Part shown: one piece after another, positions 34,874-43,859 of the stretch
Layout: the number at the start of each line of letters is the position of its first letter
Position numbering within the stretch: the stretch's first letter is position 1
Source of the DNA: Alphaproteobacteria bacterium
Lineage (GTDB): Bacteria > Pseudomonadota > Alphaproteobacteria > UBA8366 > Aestuariispiraceae
Assembly: GCA_024743195.1 (NCBI GenBank)
Contig: JANSXE010000008.1
Coordinates: 1-64,000 of the forward strand
Direction: 5' to 3'
Length of the DNA stretch: 64,000 bases
Translations under genes and position numbers: made by a program
Notes under the pieces: model-generated
Told to the model about the DNA's origin: nothing
The model's input: the letters and a program-made list of their open reading frames with translations, nothing else
Databases searched by the model: none

Positions 34874-36508
34874 ATGAGACGGACCTTGTCGGCGGCCGAA
34901 GTGGTCGCGAGCCGCCTGGCGGAGGCCGGCTGCCGGCACGCCTTCGGCATTCCGGGCGGCGAAGTCGTCAGCATGATCGACGCGCTCGAGAAGGCCGGCG
35001 TCGCCTTCCATCTGGTCAAGCACGAGAACGCCGCCGGCTTCATGGCCGAAGGGACGCATCACGTGACCGGCGCGCCCGGCGTGATGGTCGCGACGCTCGG
35101 CCCCGGCGCGGCGAACGGCGTCAATGTCGTCGCCAACGCCTGGCAGGACCGGGTTCCGATGATCGTGCTGACCGGCTGCGTGGAGGAGGCGGAGGCCGTC
35201 ACCTACACCCACCAGGTCTTCGACCATCGGGAGATGTTCCGGCCGATCACCAAAGCGAGCTTCCGCCTCGCCGACGGCGCGGTCGGGGAGCAGATCGAGA
35301 AGGCGCTCGCCATCGCCATGGGGCGCACCGGCGACGGGCGGCCGGGTCCGGTTCATATCGACCTGCCGATCCGTGTGACGCGCAGCCAACAGGAGTGGCC
35401 CAGCCCCGCGATCCCGCGCGCCCGGAACAGCGCGACCGCGCCCGCGGGCGACGATCTGGAAACCGCCCGCCAGTGGCTGGCGGAGGCCGGCTGCCCGATC
35501 GCCGTCGCCGGCGTCGACGTGCTCAGTCACGGGGCGGAGAAGGAGGTCGCCGCCTTCTGCCGGCGCTTCGGGGTTCCGTTGATCACCACCTACAAGGCCA
35601 AGGGCGTTCTGCCGGAGGACGATCCGCTGAGCCTCGGCGGGGCCGGTCTGTCGCCCACGGCCGACAAGATCCTGGCGCCCGTGATCGCGGAAGCGGACCT
35701 GATCCTGCTGTTCGGCTACGATCCGATCGAGATGCGCATCGGCTGGCGCAATCTCTGGGACCCGCGCCGCCAGCGCGTGGTGGAGATCGCGGCCGAGGGC
35801 AACACCCACTCCATGCATCAGGCGAGCCTGAGCTTCGTGTGCGACATCGGCGCCGGGGTCGAGGCGCTGGGCGATATCGAGGGCGCGCGCGACCGCGTCT
35901 GGAAGCGGGGCGAGCCGGTGCGCGCGCGGGAGGCCTTGGCAAAGGCCTTCGACCAGTCGGAGGCGTGGGGTCCCGCCGCCCTGACGGAGACCGCCCGCAA
36001 GACCCTGCCGCCGGAGACCATCGCGACGGTGGACAGCGGCGCGCACCGCATCCTGTTGAGCCAGATGTGGGAATGCTACGCGCCGCGCCAACTCCTACAG
36101 TCGTCGGGTCTGTGCACCATGGGGGGCGCGCTGCCGCTCGCCATCGGCGCCAAGCTGGCCGCGCCGGACGCGCCGGTCGTCTGCTTCACCGGCGACGCCG
36201 GGCTGGAGATGGTGTTGGGGGAACTGGCCACCGCGCGCGATCTGAAGACGGCGATCGTCGTGGTGGTCTTCGTCGACGCCTCGCTGGCGCTGATCGAGAT
36301 GAAGCAACGCGGCGAGTCCCTGCCCAACCTCGGCGTCGACTTCGACGAGACCAACTTCGCCGCCATCGCCCAGGCGCTGGGCGGTCATGGCGTGACGGTC
36401 GACAACCGGCTCGATCTCGCCGAAGCGCTGCGAACCGCGATCCAGCGCGACCGCTTCACCGTCATCGCCGCGCGCATCCCGCGCAAGGCCTATGACGGCC
36501 GGCTCTAG
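34874..36508 (+). CDS. ThDP-dependent enzyme, acetolactate-synthase-like superfamily
   Basis: This 544-aa enzyme has the three-domain ThDP fold: N-terminal Pyr domain (FGIPGGEVVSMIDALEKAG, KHENAAGFMAEG with the cofactor-activating Glu50-type residue), a central domain, and a C-terminal PP domain starting TGDAGLEMVLGELATARDL at about residue 439. The metal-binding motif normally ends NN or NG about 25-27 residues after GDG; here the segment reads VVVFVDASLALIEM, with VDAS replacing the usual Asn. The activity is not predictable: acetolactate, benzoylformate, oxalyl-CoA or sulfoacetaldehyde-type reactions are all possible. It lies between acyl-CoA dehydrogenase and CaiB-type transferase genes. 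Confidence 0.86.
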   Translation: MRRTLSAAEVVASRLAEAGCRHAFGIPGGEVVSMIDALEKAGVAFHLVKHENAAGFMAEGTHHVTGAPGVMVATLGPGAANGVNVVANAWQDRVPMIVLTGCVEEAEAVTYTHQVFDHREMFRPITKASFRLADGAVGEQIEKALAIAMGRTGDGRPGPVHIDLPIRVTRSQQEWPSPAIPRARNSATAPAGDDLETARQWLAEAGCPIAVAGVDVLSHGAEKEVAAFCRRFGVPLITTYKAKGVLPEDDPLSLGGAGLSPTADKILAPVIAEADLILLFGYDPIEMRIGWRNLWDPRRQRVVEIAAEGNTHSMHQASLSFVCDIGAGVEALGDIEGARDRVWKRGEPVRAREALAKAFDQSEAWGPAALTETARKTLPPETIATVDSGAHRILLSQMWECYAPRQLLQSSGLCTMGGALPLAIGAKLAAPDAPVVCFTGDAGLEMVLGELATARDLKTAIVVVVFVDASLALIEMKQRGESLPNLGVDFDETNFAAIAQALGGHGVTVDNRLDLAEALRTAIQRDRFTVIAARIPRKAYDGRL

Positions 36509-36513
36509 CAAAG

Positions 36514-36685
36514 CCCCTCTCCCTCGGGGAGAGGGGGTGGGGTGAGGGGGTGTGGAGTTTCGGTCAGCCCCTCACCCGGGCGCTGGCGCGCCCACCCTCT
36601 CCCCGGGGGAGAGGGTTTGTCCAACGTGACCGACCAAATGCTGAAGACGACCCCTCTCCCGTCGGGAGAGGGGGTGGGGTGAGGG
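36514..36685. repeat. Three copies of CCCCTCTCCC/GGGGTGAGGG palindromic repeat
   Basis: The 187-bp gap between the ThDP and CaiB genes is filled by a REP-like family: copy 1 at 36514-36550 (CCCCTCTCCCTCGGGGAGAG then GGGTGGGGTGAGG), copy 2 inverted at 36568-36615, copy 3 at 36651-36685. Each has a CTCTCCC...GGGAGAG hairpin and a GTGGGGTGAGGG tail. Repeats of this kind are dispersed in many high-GC proteobacterial genomes. The tail of copy 3 ends GAGGG 10 bp before the CaiB start and seems to act as its Shine-Dalgarno. Confidence 0.9.
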
Positions 36686-36695
36686 AATATCGATT

Positions 36696-37940
36696 ATGAG
36701 CGAACCTGCCGGCGACACCCCGCTCCCCCTCGACGGGCTGAGGATCCTGGATCTGAGCCGCATCCTGGCGGGGCCGACCTGCACCCAGTATCTAGGCGAT
36801 CTCGGCGCGGACGTGCTCAAGATCGAGCGGCCGGGCGCCGGCGACGACACGCGCAAATGGGGGCCGCCCTACCTGAAAGGGCCGGACGGCCAGGATACGC
36901 AGGAGAGCGCCTACTATCTCTCCTCGAACCGCTCCAAGCGCTCGGTCGCGGTCAACATCGCGACCGAAGACGGGCAGGCGCTGGTCAAGCGGCTGTTGCG
37001 CTCCTGCGACGTGCTGGTGGAGAACTACAAGGTCGGAGGATTGAAGAAGTACGGCCTCGCCTACGAGGATCTGAAGGCGGAGTTCCCCGGCCTCGTCTAT
37101 TGCTCCATCACCGGGTTCGGCCAGACCGGGCCCTACGCCAAGCGCGCCGGCTACGACTTCCTGGCGCAGGGTCTGGGCGGGATCATGTCGATCACCGGCG
37201 CGCCGGACGGCGAGCCCATGAAGGTCGGCGTCGGGATCGCCGACGTGATGTGCGGCATGTACGCCGCGACCGCGATCCTGGCCGCCCTGCGGCACCGCGA
37301 CCGCACCGGCGAGGGCCAACACATCGACGCCTGTCTGTTGGATGCGCAGGTCGCCTGGCTGGTGAACGAGGGCTGCAACTACCTGCTCTCCGGCGCGGTT
37401 CCGAAGCGGCTGGGGAACGAGCATCCGAACATCGTGCCCTACAAGGTCTTCGAATGCGCCGACGGGCATGTGATCCTCGCCGTCGGCAACGACAGCCAGT
37501 TCCAGAAATGGTGCCGCTTCGCCGGCGCCGACGATCTGGCGGTCGATCCGCGCTTCGCCACCAACAGCCTGCGCATCGCGAACCGCGCGGCCCTCTACGA
37601 GGCGATGCCGCCCTATATGGCGCGCAAGACGATCGACCAATGGGTCGACGGTCTGGCTGAAATCGGCGTGCCCTGCAGCCCCGTCAACACCATCGACCGG
37701 GTGTTCGAGGACCCGCAGGTCCAGGCCCGCGGCATGCGCCTCGACCTGCCGCATCCGGAAGCCGGGGGCGACGGGACGGTCCCGCTGATCGCCAACCCGA
37801 TCAAGTTCTCCAACTCCCCGATCCGCTATCGTCATCCGCCGCCGACGCGCGGCCAGCACACGGCGGAGGTGCTGGAGGAGCTGTTGGACCTTGATACGGC
37901 GGAGCTCGACCGGCTGCGCGCGGCCGGTGCGATCGAGTAG
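36696..37940 (+). CDS. CaiB/BaiF family (class III) CoA transferase
   Basis: This 414-aa enzyme moves CoA between acids. Landmarks are DLSRILAGPTCTQYLGDLGADVLKIE, YYLSSNRSKRSVAVNI, ITGFGQTGPYAKRAGYDFLAQG (with the catalytic Asp), GVGIADVMCGMYAATAILAAL and NEHPNIVPY. It would activate the acid that the upstream acyl-CoA dehydrogenase oxidises. CaiB itself acts on carnitine derivatives, but this family is broad, so no name is given. Its start at 36696 depends on the GAGGG provided by the neighbouring repeat. Sarcosine oxidase genes begin 186 bp downstream. Confidence 0.93.
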   Translation: MSEPAGDTPLPLDGLRILDLSRILAGPTCTQYLGDLGADVLKIERPGAGDDTRKWGPPYLKGPDGQDTQESAYYLSSNRSKRSVAVNIATEDGQALVKRLLRSCDVLVENYKVGGLKKYGLAYEDLKAEFPGLVYCSITGFGQTGPYAKRAGYDFLAQGLGGIMSITGAPDGEPMKVGVGIADVMCGMYAATAILAALRHRDRTGEGQHIDACLLDAQVAWLVNEGCNYLLSGAVPKRLGNEHPNIVPYKVFECADGHVILAVGNDSQFQKWCRFAGADDLAVDPRFATNSLRIANRAALYEAMPPYMARKTIDQWVDGLAEIGVPCSPVNTIDRVFEDPQVQARGMRLDLPHPEAGGDGTVPLIANPIKFSNSPIRYRHPPPTRGQHTAEVLEELLDLDTAELDRLRAAGAIE

Positions 37941-38126
37941 AGGGCGGACTCAACCGTTTGTCCCGTTCCCGCCGGCGATGTCGCGAACCGGCCGAAGCTT
38001 GACGGGGATCGGCGCATGACGCAGTGCGAAATCCGATAGAGGATCGGACGAGCGCCGCGCCCGACCCCCGCCCCGTAACCGGCGGGGGTTCAGTCTGTCG
38101 AGGCGGGCGCCGAGAAGGATCGGTCG

Positions 38127-39383
38127 ATGGGCGAGTATTCGGTCTGGAGCGTTCTGCGCGGCGGCCTGACGGGCCAGACGCATTGGAAGCGCGCGTGGCG
38201 CGACCCGGACCCCAAACCCGCCTATGACGCGATCATCGTCGGCGGCGGCGGCCATGGGCTCGCGACGGCCTTCTATCTCGCCAAGCTGCACGGGATGACG
38301 AACATCGCGGTCCTGGAAAAGGGCTGGGTCGGCGGCGGCAACACCGGGCGGAACACGACCATCGTGCGCTCCAACTACATGCTGGAGGGCAACGCGCATT
38401 TCTACGAGAAGTCGCTGCAGCTCTGGGAAGGGCTGTCGCAGGAGCTCAACTACAACGTCATGTTCTCGCAGCGCGGGGTGCTCAATCTGGCGCACTCCGA
38501 CGCGCAGATGGACGGCTACGCCCGGCGCGGCAACGCGATGCGCCTCAACGGGATCGACGCGGAGTTGCTGACCCGCGAGCAGGTGCGCGCGTGGGCGCCG
38601 ATGTGCGATTTCTCCGAAAGGGCGCGCTTCCCGATCCATGGCGGGCTGCTGCAGCCGCGCGGCGGCACCGCGCGGCACGACGCCGTCGCCTGGGGCTTCG
38701 CGCGCGCCGCCGACCGGCTGGGCGTCGACATCATCCAGAATTGCGAGGTCACGGGGATCGACGTGGTCGAGGGCCGCGTCACGGGCGTTCAGACCAGTCG
38801 CGGCCCCATCAAGGCGAAGAAGGTGGGCCTGGCGGTGGCCGGCCATACGACCCAGCTCGCCCAGATGGCCGGGCTGCGCCTTCCGATCGAAAGCCACCTG
38901 TTGCAGGCCATGGTGTCCGAGCCGCTGAAGCCCTGGATCGATTGCGTCGTCACCTTCGGCGCCGGGCATTTCTACATCAGCCAATCCGACAAGGGCGGGC
39001 TGGTCTTCGGCGGCGATCTGGACGGCTACAATTCCTTCGCCCAGCGCGGCAACCTGCCGATGGTCGAGCATGTTGTGCAATGCGGGGTCGCGCTGATGCC
39101 GTCGCTGAAGCGGCTGCGGCTGCTGCGCCATTGGGGCGGCGTCATGGACATGACGATGGACGGCAGCCCGATCATCGGCAAGACGCCGGTCGAGGGGCTC
39201 TATCTCAACGGCGGTTGGTGCTATGGCGGCTTCAAGGCGACGCCGGGCAGCGGCTGGGTCTTCGCCTACACCATGGCGCAGGACCGGCCGCACGAGTTGA
39301 ACGCGGCGCTCAGCCTCGACCGGTTCGAGCGCGGCGCCGTGCTCGACGAGCGCGGGGCCGGCCCCACGCCCGGCTGGCATTGA
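38127..39383 (+). CDS. soxB: Sarcosine oxidase beta subunit
   Basis: This 418-aa FAD-binding subunit of heterotetrameric sarcosine oxidase oxidises sarcosine to glycine, passing a one-carbon unit to tetrahydrofolate. It has the typical N-terminus (WSVLRGGLTGQTHWKRAWRDP), FAD motif IIVGGGGHGLATAFYL, the covalent-FMN region (GNTGRNTTIVRSNYML) and the end GGWCYGGFKATPGSGWVFAYTMA. ATG 38127 follows AAGGAT. It is the first gene of the soxBDAG operon. The folate enzymes (glyA, purU) that often flank it are not seen here. Confidence 0.96.
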   Translation: MGEYSVWSVLRGGLTGQTHWKRAWRDPDPKPAYDAIIVGGGGHGLATAFYLAKLHGMTNIAVLEKGWVGGGNTGRNTTIVRSNYMLEGNAHFYEKSLQLWEGLSQELNYNVMFSQRGVLNLAHSDAQMDGYARRGNAMRLNGIDAELLTREQVRAWAPMCDFSERARFPIHGGLLQPRGGTARHDAVAWGFARAADRLGVDIIQNCEVTGIDVVEGRVTGVQTSRGPIKAKKVGLAVAGHTTQLAQMAGLRLPIESHLLQAMVSEPLKPWIDCVVTFGAGHFYISQSDKGGLVFGGDLDGYNSFAQRGNLPMVEHVVQCGVALMPSLKRLRLLRHWGGVMDMTMDGSPIIGKTPVEGLYLNGGWCYGGFKATPGSGWVFAYTMAQDRPHELNAALSLDRFERGAVLDERGAGPTPGWH

Positions 39384-39408
39384 GGGCGAGAGCGAAAGGC
39401 GGCGCGCG

Positions 39409-39669
39409 ATGTTGAGGATCGACTGCCCCTGGTGCGGCCCGCGCGACATGGTGGAGTTCACCTATGTCGGCGACGGGACGCTCCGCCGGCCCGAGATCGG
39501 GGCGGAGGACGGCCATTTCGACTATGTCTATCTGCGCGACAACCCGAAGGGCCCGCATGTGGAGATCTGGCGCCACGGCGTCGGCTGCCGGCGTCATGTG
39601 GCGGTGACGCGCGACACCGCGACCCATGAGATGCTGGCGACCGGCAAGCCGGGGGAGGGGGCGTCGTGA
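39409..39669 (+). CDS. soxD: Sarcosine oxidase delta subunit
   Basis: This 86-aa zinc-binding subunit starts MLRIDCPWCGPRDMVEFTY and has YLRDNPKGPHVEIWRHGVGCRRH, exactly the delta-subunit pattern (zinc ligands in CPWC and the HGVGCRRH region). It lies between soxB and soxA, overlapping soxA by GTGA. It is needed for assembly of the heterotetramer. Confidence 0.96.
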   Translation: MLRIDCPWCGPRDMVEFTYVGDGTLRRPEIGAEDGHFDYVYLRDNPKGPHVEIWRHGVGCRRHVAVTRDTATHEMLATGKPGEGAS

Positions 39670-42600
39670 CGGGTCAGACAAACCGCCTGCAGGAGGGCGG
39701 GCGCATCGACCGCGCCCAGCGCCTGAGCTTCACCTTCGACGGCGCGACGATGACCGGCTATGCGGGCGACACGCTGGCCTCCGCCTTGCTGGCGAACGGG
39801 GTGAGCCTCGTCGCGCGCAGCTTCAAATACCATCGCCCGCGCGGTATTTTCTCCGCCGGGCCGGAGGAGCCCAACGCGCTCGTGCGCCTGCGGGGCGGCG
39901 AGCGGGTGGAGCCGAACACGCGCGCCACCATGATCCCGCTCTATGACGGGCTGGTCGCGGAAAGCCAGAATCGCTGGCCTTCGCTCGGCCTCGACCTGCA
40001 GGCGGCGAACCAGCTGATCGCCCGCTTCATCCCGGCTGGCTTCTACTACAAGACCTTCATGGGGCCCTGGTCGAACACCAAGCTCTGGATGCGCTTCGAG
40101 CACGCGATCCGCCGCGCCGCCGGCATGGGCGCCGGCACGCACGCCCCCGACCCCGACGACTACGACAAGATGAGCGCCCATTGCGAGGTGCTGGTGATCG
40201 GCGGCGGGCCGGCGGGACTCGCGGCGGCGCGCGCGGCCGCCGCCTCGGGCCTGCGCGTCGTCCTGGTCGACGAGCGCGAGGAATTCGGCGGCCGCCTGCT
40301 GTTCGATCGGGAGGAGATCGACGGCGCCCACGCCTCCCATTGGCTGGCCGAGCAGACGGCGGCGCTGGAGGCCGCGCCGAACGTGCGGCTGCTGTCGCGC
40401 ACCACGGCCTTCGGCTACTACGACCAGAACATGGTCGCCTGCGTCGAGCGGGTCTCGGACCATCTGATCGAGCCCCCGCCGCACCGGCCGCGCCAGCGCC
40501 TCTGGACGATCCGCGCCAAGGAGGTCGTGCTGGCGACCGGCGCGATCGAGCAGCCGCTGGTCTTCGCCGACAACGACCGGCCGGGCGTCATGCTGGCCGG
40601 CGCGGCGCGCGCCTACGTCAATCACTACGGCGTGCTGCCCGGCCGCAAGGTCGTGGTGGCGACCAACAATGACGACGCCTACCGCAGCGCAATCGACCTG
40701 CACGACGCGGGCGCCAGCATCGAATCGATCATCGACGTGCGGCCCGGCGGGGCGGGCGCGCTCGCCGCCGCGGCGAAGGAGCGCGGGATCAACGTTCTGC
40801 GCGGCTACGCGCCGGTGAAGGTGCAGGGCCGCCGCAAGGTGCGCCGCCTCGCGATCCTGAAGCTCGACGCGGACGGCAAGCCGACCGGCGCGCAGCGCGC
40901 GGCGGATTGCGATCTGGTGCTGGTCTCCGGCGGCTGGCAGCCGACGCTGCATCTCTCCAGCCAGACCGGCGCCAAGGCGATGTGGGACGCCGAGAAAGGG
41001 TGCTTCCTGCCGGGTCCGCCGCGCCAGCGCGAGCGCAGCGCCGGCGCCTGCGCGGGCGGCTTCATGCTGGCCGAGTGCCTGGCGCAGGGCCACGCGGCGG
41101 GGCTGGAGGCGGCGGAGGCCGCCGGCGCCGTCCGGCCGGAGCTGGAGGCGCCGCGCGCCGCCGCCGTGGCGGAGAAGCCGACGCGCCTTTACTGGGAGTG
41201 CCCGGAGCCGATCAACACGCCCGGCAAGAAGTTCGTCGACCATCAGGACGACGTGACGGCCTCCGACGTGCGGCTCGCCCATCGGGAGGGCTATGTCTCG
41301 GTCGAGCATCTGAAACGCTACACGACGCTCGGCATGGGCACGGATCAGGGCAAGACCTCCAACATCCCCGGCTTCGCGATCATGGCCAAGGCGCGCGGGG
41401 TTGAGATCGGCGCGACCGGAACCACCACCTTCCGCCCGCCCTATACGCCGGTCGCGCTCGGCGCGCTGGCCGGGCCGGAAGTGGGCGAGCACTACATGCC
41501 GCTGCGCCGAACGCCGATGGATTCCTGGCATGTGGAGCGAGGCTGCGAATGGATCGACGCAGGCCTCTGGCGGCGACCGCGCTACTATCCGGCGCACGAC
41601 GGCGAGAGCCTGTTCGACGCCTATATCCGCGAGACCAAGGCGGTGCGCGGCGCGGTCGGTCTGTGCGACGTCACCACGCTCGGCAAGATCGACATTCAGG
41701 GTCCGGACGCCGGCGAATTCCTGAACCGCCTCTACATCAACGGCTGGAAGGCGCTCCCCGTCGGCAAGGCGCGCTACGGGCTGATGCTGCGCGAGGACGG
41801 CGTCGTGCTGGATGACGGCACGACCTCGCGGCTCGGCGAGCATCACTATCTGATGACCACGACCACCGCCAACGCGGTGCGGATCATGGCCTGGATCGAC
41901 TATCACCTGCAGGTGGTCTGGCCCGACCTCAAGGTGAAGGCGACGAGCGTGACCGAGCAGTGGGCCGCCATGGCCGTCGCCGGCCCAACGGCGCGCCGGC
42001 TGCTGGAGCCGGTGATCGACCGCGACCTCTCGAACGAGGCCTTCCCTTTCATGGCCGCCGGGCCCTGCCGCCTGCTGGGCGGGGAGGAGGGCGCCGCGCC
42101 GATCCCGGGGCGCCTCTTCCGCATCAGCTTCTCCGGCGAACTGGCCTATGAGTTGAACGTCCCCGCCGACTACGGACACGAGGCTTGGGAGCGGCTGATG
42201 GCGGCCGGCGCGCCCTATGACGTCGTCCCCTACGGCATGGAGGCGCTCGGCAACATGCGGATCGAGAAGGGCCATGTCGCAGGGCCGGAGCTGGACGGCC
42301 GCACCACGGCGGACGATCTGGGCCTCGGCCGCATGATGTCGTCGAAGAAGGACTTCATCGGCGCGCGTCTGGCCCGGCGGGAGGATCTGGTCCGCCCGGA
42401 CCGCAAGCAGTTCGTGGGGCTGGTCCCCGTCGACGGCAGGACGGCCTTGAAACAGGGCGCCCAGCTTGTGGCCAAGGATGCGCCGGCGACGGCCGGAACG
42501 CTGGCCGCGGGTGGGACGCCGATCCGGATGGAGGGGCATGTCACCTCGACCGGCTTCAGCCCGGAGTTGGGCCATCCGATCGCGCTCGGCCTCGTCGGGC

Positions 42601-42722
42601 GCGGCCGCGAGCGGTTGGGCGAAGAGCTCTCCATGCGCTATCCGCTGCGCGATCTGACGGTCCCGGTGCGGATCGTCGACCCCGTTTTCATCGACGCGGA
42701 AGGGAAGCGGGTCCATGGCTGA
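39666..42722 (+). CDS. soxA: Sarcosine oxidase alpha subunit
   Basis: This 1018-aa subunit holds the NAD-binding and folate-binding parts. N-terminal SoxA/thioredoxin-reductase-like region starts LQEGGRIDRAQRLSFTFDG and carries the pyridine nucleotide motif VLVIGGGPAGLAAARAAAAS near residue 177. The C-terminal third is GcvT-like (LGKIDIQGPDAGEFLNRLYIN, GTTTFRPPYTPV upstream), where tetrahydrofolate captures the methylene group. Size is normal. The GTG start at 39666 overlaps soxD; its end overlaps soxG by 8 bp. Confidence 0.96.
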   Translation: MTGQTNRLQEGGRIDRAQRLSFTFDGATMTGYAGDTLASALLANGVSLVARSFKYHRPRGIFSAGPEEPNALVRLRGGERVEPNTRATMIPLYDGLVAESQNRWPSLGLDLQAANQLIARFIPAGFYYKTFMGPWSNTKLWMRFEHAIRRAAGMGAGTHAPDPDDYDKMSAHCEVLVIGGGPAGLAAARAAAASGLRVVLVDEREEFGGRLLFDREEIDGAHASHWLAEQTAALEAAPNVRLLSRTTAFGYYDQNMVACVERVSDHLIEPPPHRPRQRLWTIRAKEVVLATGAIEQPLVFADNDRPGVMLAGAARAYVNHYGVLPGRKVVVATNNDDAYRSAIDLHDAGASIESIIDVRPGGAGALAAAAKERGINVLRGYAPVKVQGRRKVRRLAILKLDADGKPTGAQRAADCDLVLVSGGWQPTLHLSSQTGAKAMWDAEKGCFLPGPPRQRERSAGACAGGFMLAECLAQGHAAGLEAAEAAGAVRPELEAPRAAAVAEKPTRLYWECPEPINTPGKKFVDHQDDVTASDVRLAHREGYVSVEHLKRYTTLGMGTDQGKTSNIPGFAIMAKARGVEIGATGTTTFRPPYTPVALGALAGPEVGEHYMPLRRTPMDSWHVERGCEWIDAGLWRRPRYYPAHDGESLFDAYIRETKAVRGAVGLCDVTTLGKIDIQGPDAGEFLNRLYINGWKALPVGKARYGLMLREDGVVLDDGTTSRLGEHHYLMTTTTANAVRIMAWIDYHLQVVWPDLKVKATSVTEQWAAMAVAGPTARRLLEPVIDRDLSNEAFPFMAAGPCRLLGGEEGAAPIPGRLFRISFSGELAYELNVPADYGHEAWERLMAAGAPYDVVPYGMEALGNMRIEKGHVAGPELDGRTTADDLGLGRMMSSKKDFIGARLARREDLVRPDRKQFVGLVPVDGRTALKQGAQLVAKDAPATAGTLAAGGTPIRMEGHVTSTGFSPELGHPIALGLVGRGRERLGEELSMRYPLRDLTVPVRIVDPVFIDAEGKRVHG

Positions 42723-43350
42723 GGCGACCGAGACGCGGCCCGTGCGCCGCTCCGCGCTGGAGGGCGTTCTCGCGCCCGGCGACGTCGGGACGATCGGCGC
42801 CGACGGCCCCGGCGTCACCGTGACCGAGCGCCGATCGCTCGCCATCGTCCAGATCGACGCCTTCGCGGAAACCGCGGCGGAGACGGCGGAGATGGTGGTG
42901 AAGGCGGTCGGCGTGCGGCCTTCGCAGACCCCGCTCGACGCCCACGGGCTGGGGGAGACGACGGCGCTTTGGATCGGCCCGGAGAGCTGGCTGATCGTCG
43001 AGCCGGAGGCGGCGCGGACGGGCGAGAGCCTGCATGACGCGCTCGCCGGCGCGCTGGGCGGGCAGGCGGCGGTGACGGACCAGGGACACGGCCGGGTCTG
43101 CCTGCGCATCGCGGGCCCGCATCTGACCGCCCTGCTGGCCAAGGGCTGTACGCTCGACCTCGACCCGGGCGGCGATCTCGATCCCGGCCGGGTCGCGGGG
43201 ACGGCGCTCGGCCATATGGCGGCGAGCGTCCACCGGATCGACGCCGAAACCGCCGACCTCTATGTCGCGCGCTCCTTCGCCGTCAGCTTCGCCGACTGGC
43301 TGCTGCATGCGGCGGCGGAATATGGCTGCCGCGTGACGGAGCCCGCTTAG
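42715..43350 (+). CDS. soxG: Sarcosine oxidase gamma subunit
   Basis: This 211-aa subunit resembles GcvT/SoxG proteins: RRSALEGVLAPGD, LWIGPESWLIVE, VTDQGHGRVCLRIAGP and the end AVSFADWLLHAAAEYG. It completes the soxBDAG set, with an 8-bp overlap with soxA. It is followed by a 101-bp gap before the coiled-coil gene. Confidence 0.93.
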   Translation: MAEATETRPVRRSALEGVLAPGDVGTIGADGPGVTVTERRSLAIVQIDAFAETAAETAEMVVKAVGVRPSQTPLDAHGLGETTALWIGPESWLIVEPEAARTGESLHDALAGALGGQAAVTDQGHGRVCLRIAGPHLTALLAKGCTLDLDPGGDLDPGRVAGTALGHMAASVHRIDAETADLYVARSFAVSFADWLLHAAAEYGCRVTEPA

Positions 43351-43451
43351 GAATCGTCACGTTCTCTCCCCCTTTACAGCGCCGGATCGACTCATCACGT
43401 GGCGGGGTGAGCGAAAACGAGCCCTGAAGGACGATGAAGAGGAGGATGACG

Positions 43452-43736
43452 ATGGAAACCCGCGAAACGCTTCTGACCCGTCTCGACGCCAAGCAGCAGG
43501 AGCTGCGCGCCGAGATCGAGCAGATGGAGGCGAAGGCGAAGGAAAAGAGCGCCGACGCCCAGGCCGATCTGCAGGACCGCCTGCAAACCCTGCGCGCCAA
43601 ACGCGAGCGGACCCAACAGAAGATCGAGGATCTGCGCGCGGCCGGCGCCAACGCCTGGGAGGACGCCAAGGCCGGCGCGGAACTCGCCATTGCGGATCTC
43701 AAGAACGCGGCGGACAGCGCGCGCTCGCGCTTCTGA
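43452..43736 (+). CDS. Small coiled-coil protein, function unknown
   Basis: This 94-aa protein is almost entirely charged helix: METRETLLTRLDAKQQELR then EIEQMEAKAKEKSADAQADL, with heptad spacing, and a C-terminal AGANAWEDAKAGAELAIADL that recalls stress-induced LEA/sll1863-like proteins. I chose ATG 43452, 6 bases after AGGAGG; 43434 and 43446 are in-frame upstream ATGs inside or before that site. It is monocistronic and followed by a clear terminator. Its abundance and role are unknown. Confidence 0.8.
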   Translation: METRETLLTRLDAKQQELRAEIEQMEAKAKEKSADAQADLQDRLQTLRAKRERTQQKIEDLRAAGANAWEDAKAGAELAIADLKNAADSARSRF

Positions 43737-43776
43737 GGGCGTCTCCCGGCGTCAGGCCGATCACGCGAGCAAAGGG

Positions 43777-43805
43777 GGCCGCCGATCCGATCGGCGGCCT
43801 CTTTT
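43777..43805 (+). terminator. Intrinsic terminator after coiled-coil gene
   Basis: A 9-bp perfect stem GGCCGCCGA / TCGGCGGCC (43777-43785 and 43791-43799) with a 5-base loop is followed by TCTTTT. It is the clearest rho-independent terminator in the window, 41 bp past the coiled-coil gene stop. Confidence 0.88.
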
Positions 43806-43859
43806 CGCGCGCCGCGTCGGCTGGCGGGGCCGCGCGCGCACGCTATATTACCCGGCGCG

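Noticed and set aside
34549-36495. 648-aa plus-strand ORF overlapping the ThDP gene
   Set aside because: Another frame of acd and the ThDP enzyme; Arg-rich with no motif, while the real frames are clear.
39594-43142. 1182-aa minus-strand ORF opposite soxDAG
   Set aside because: Sarcosine oxidase subunits on the plus strand account for the region; the antisense frame is open only because of codon bias.
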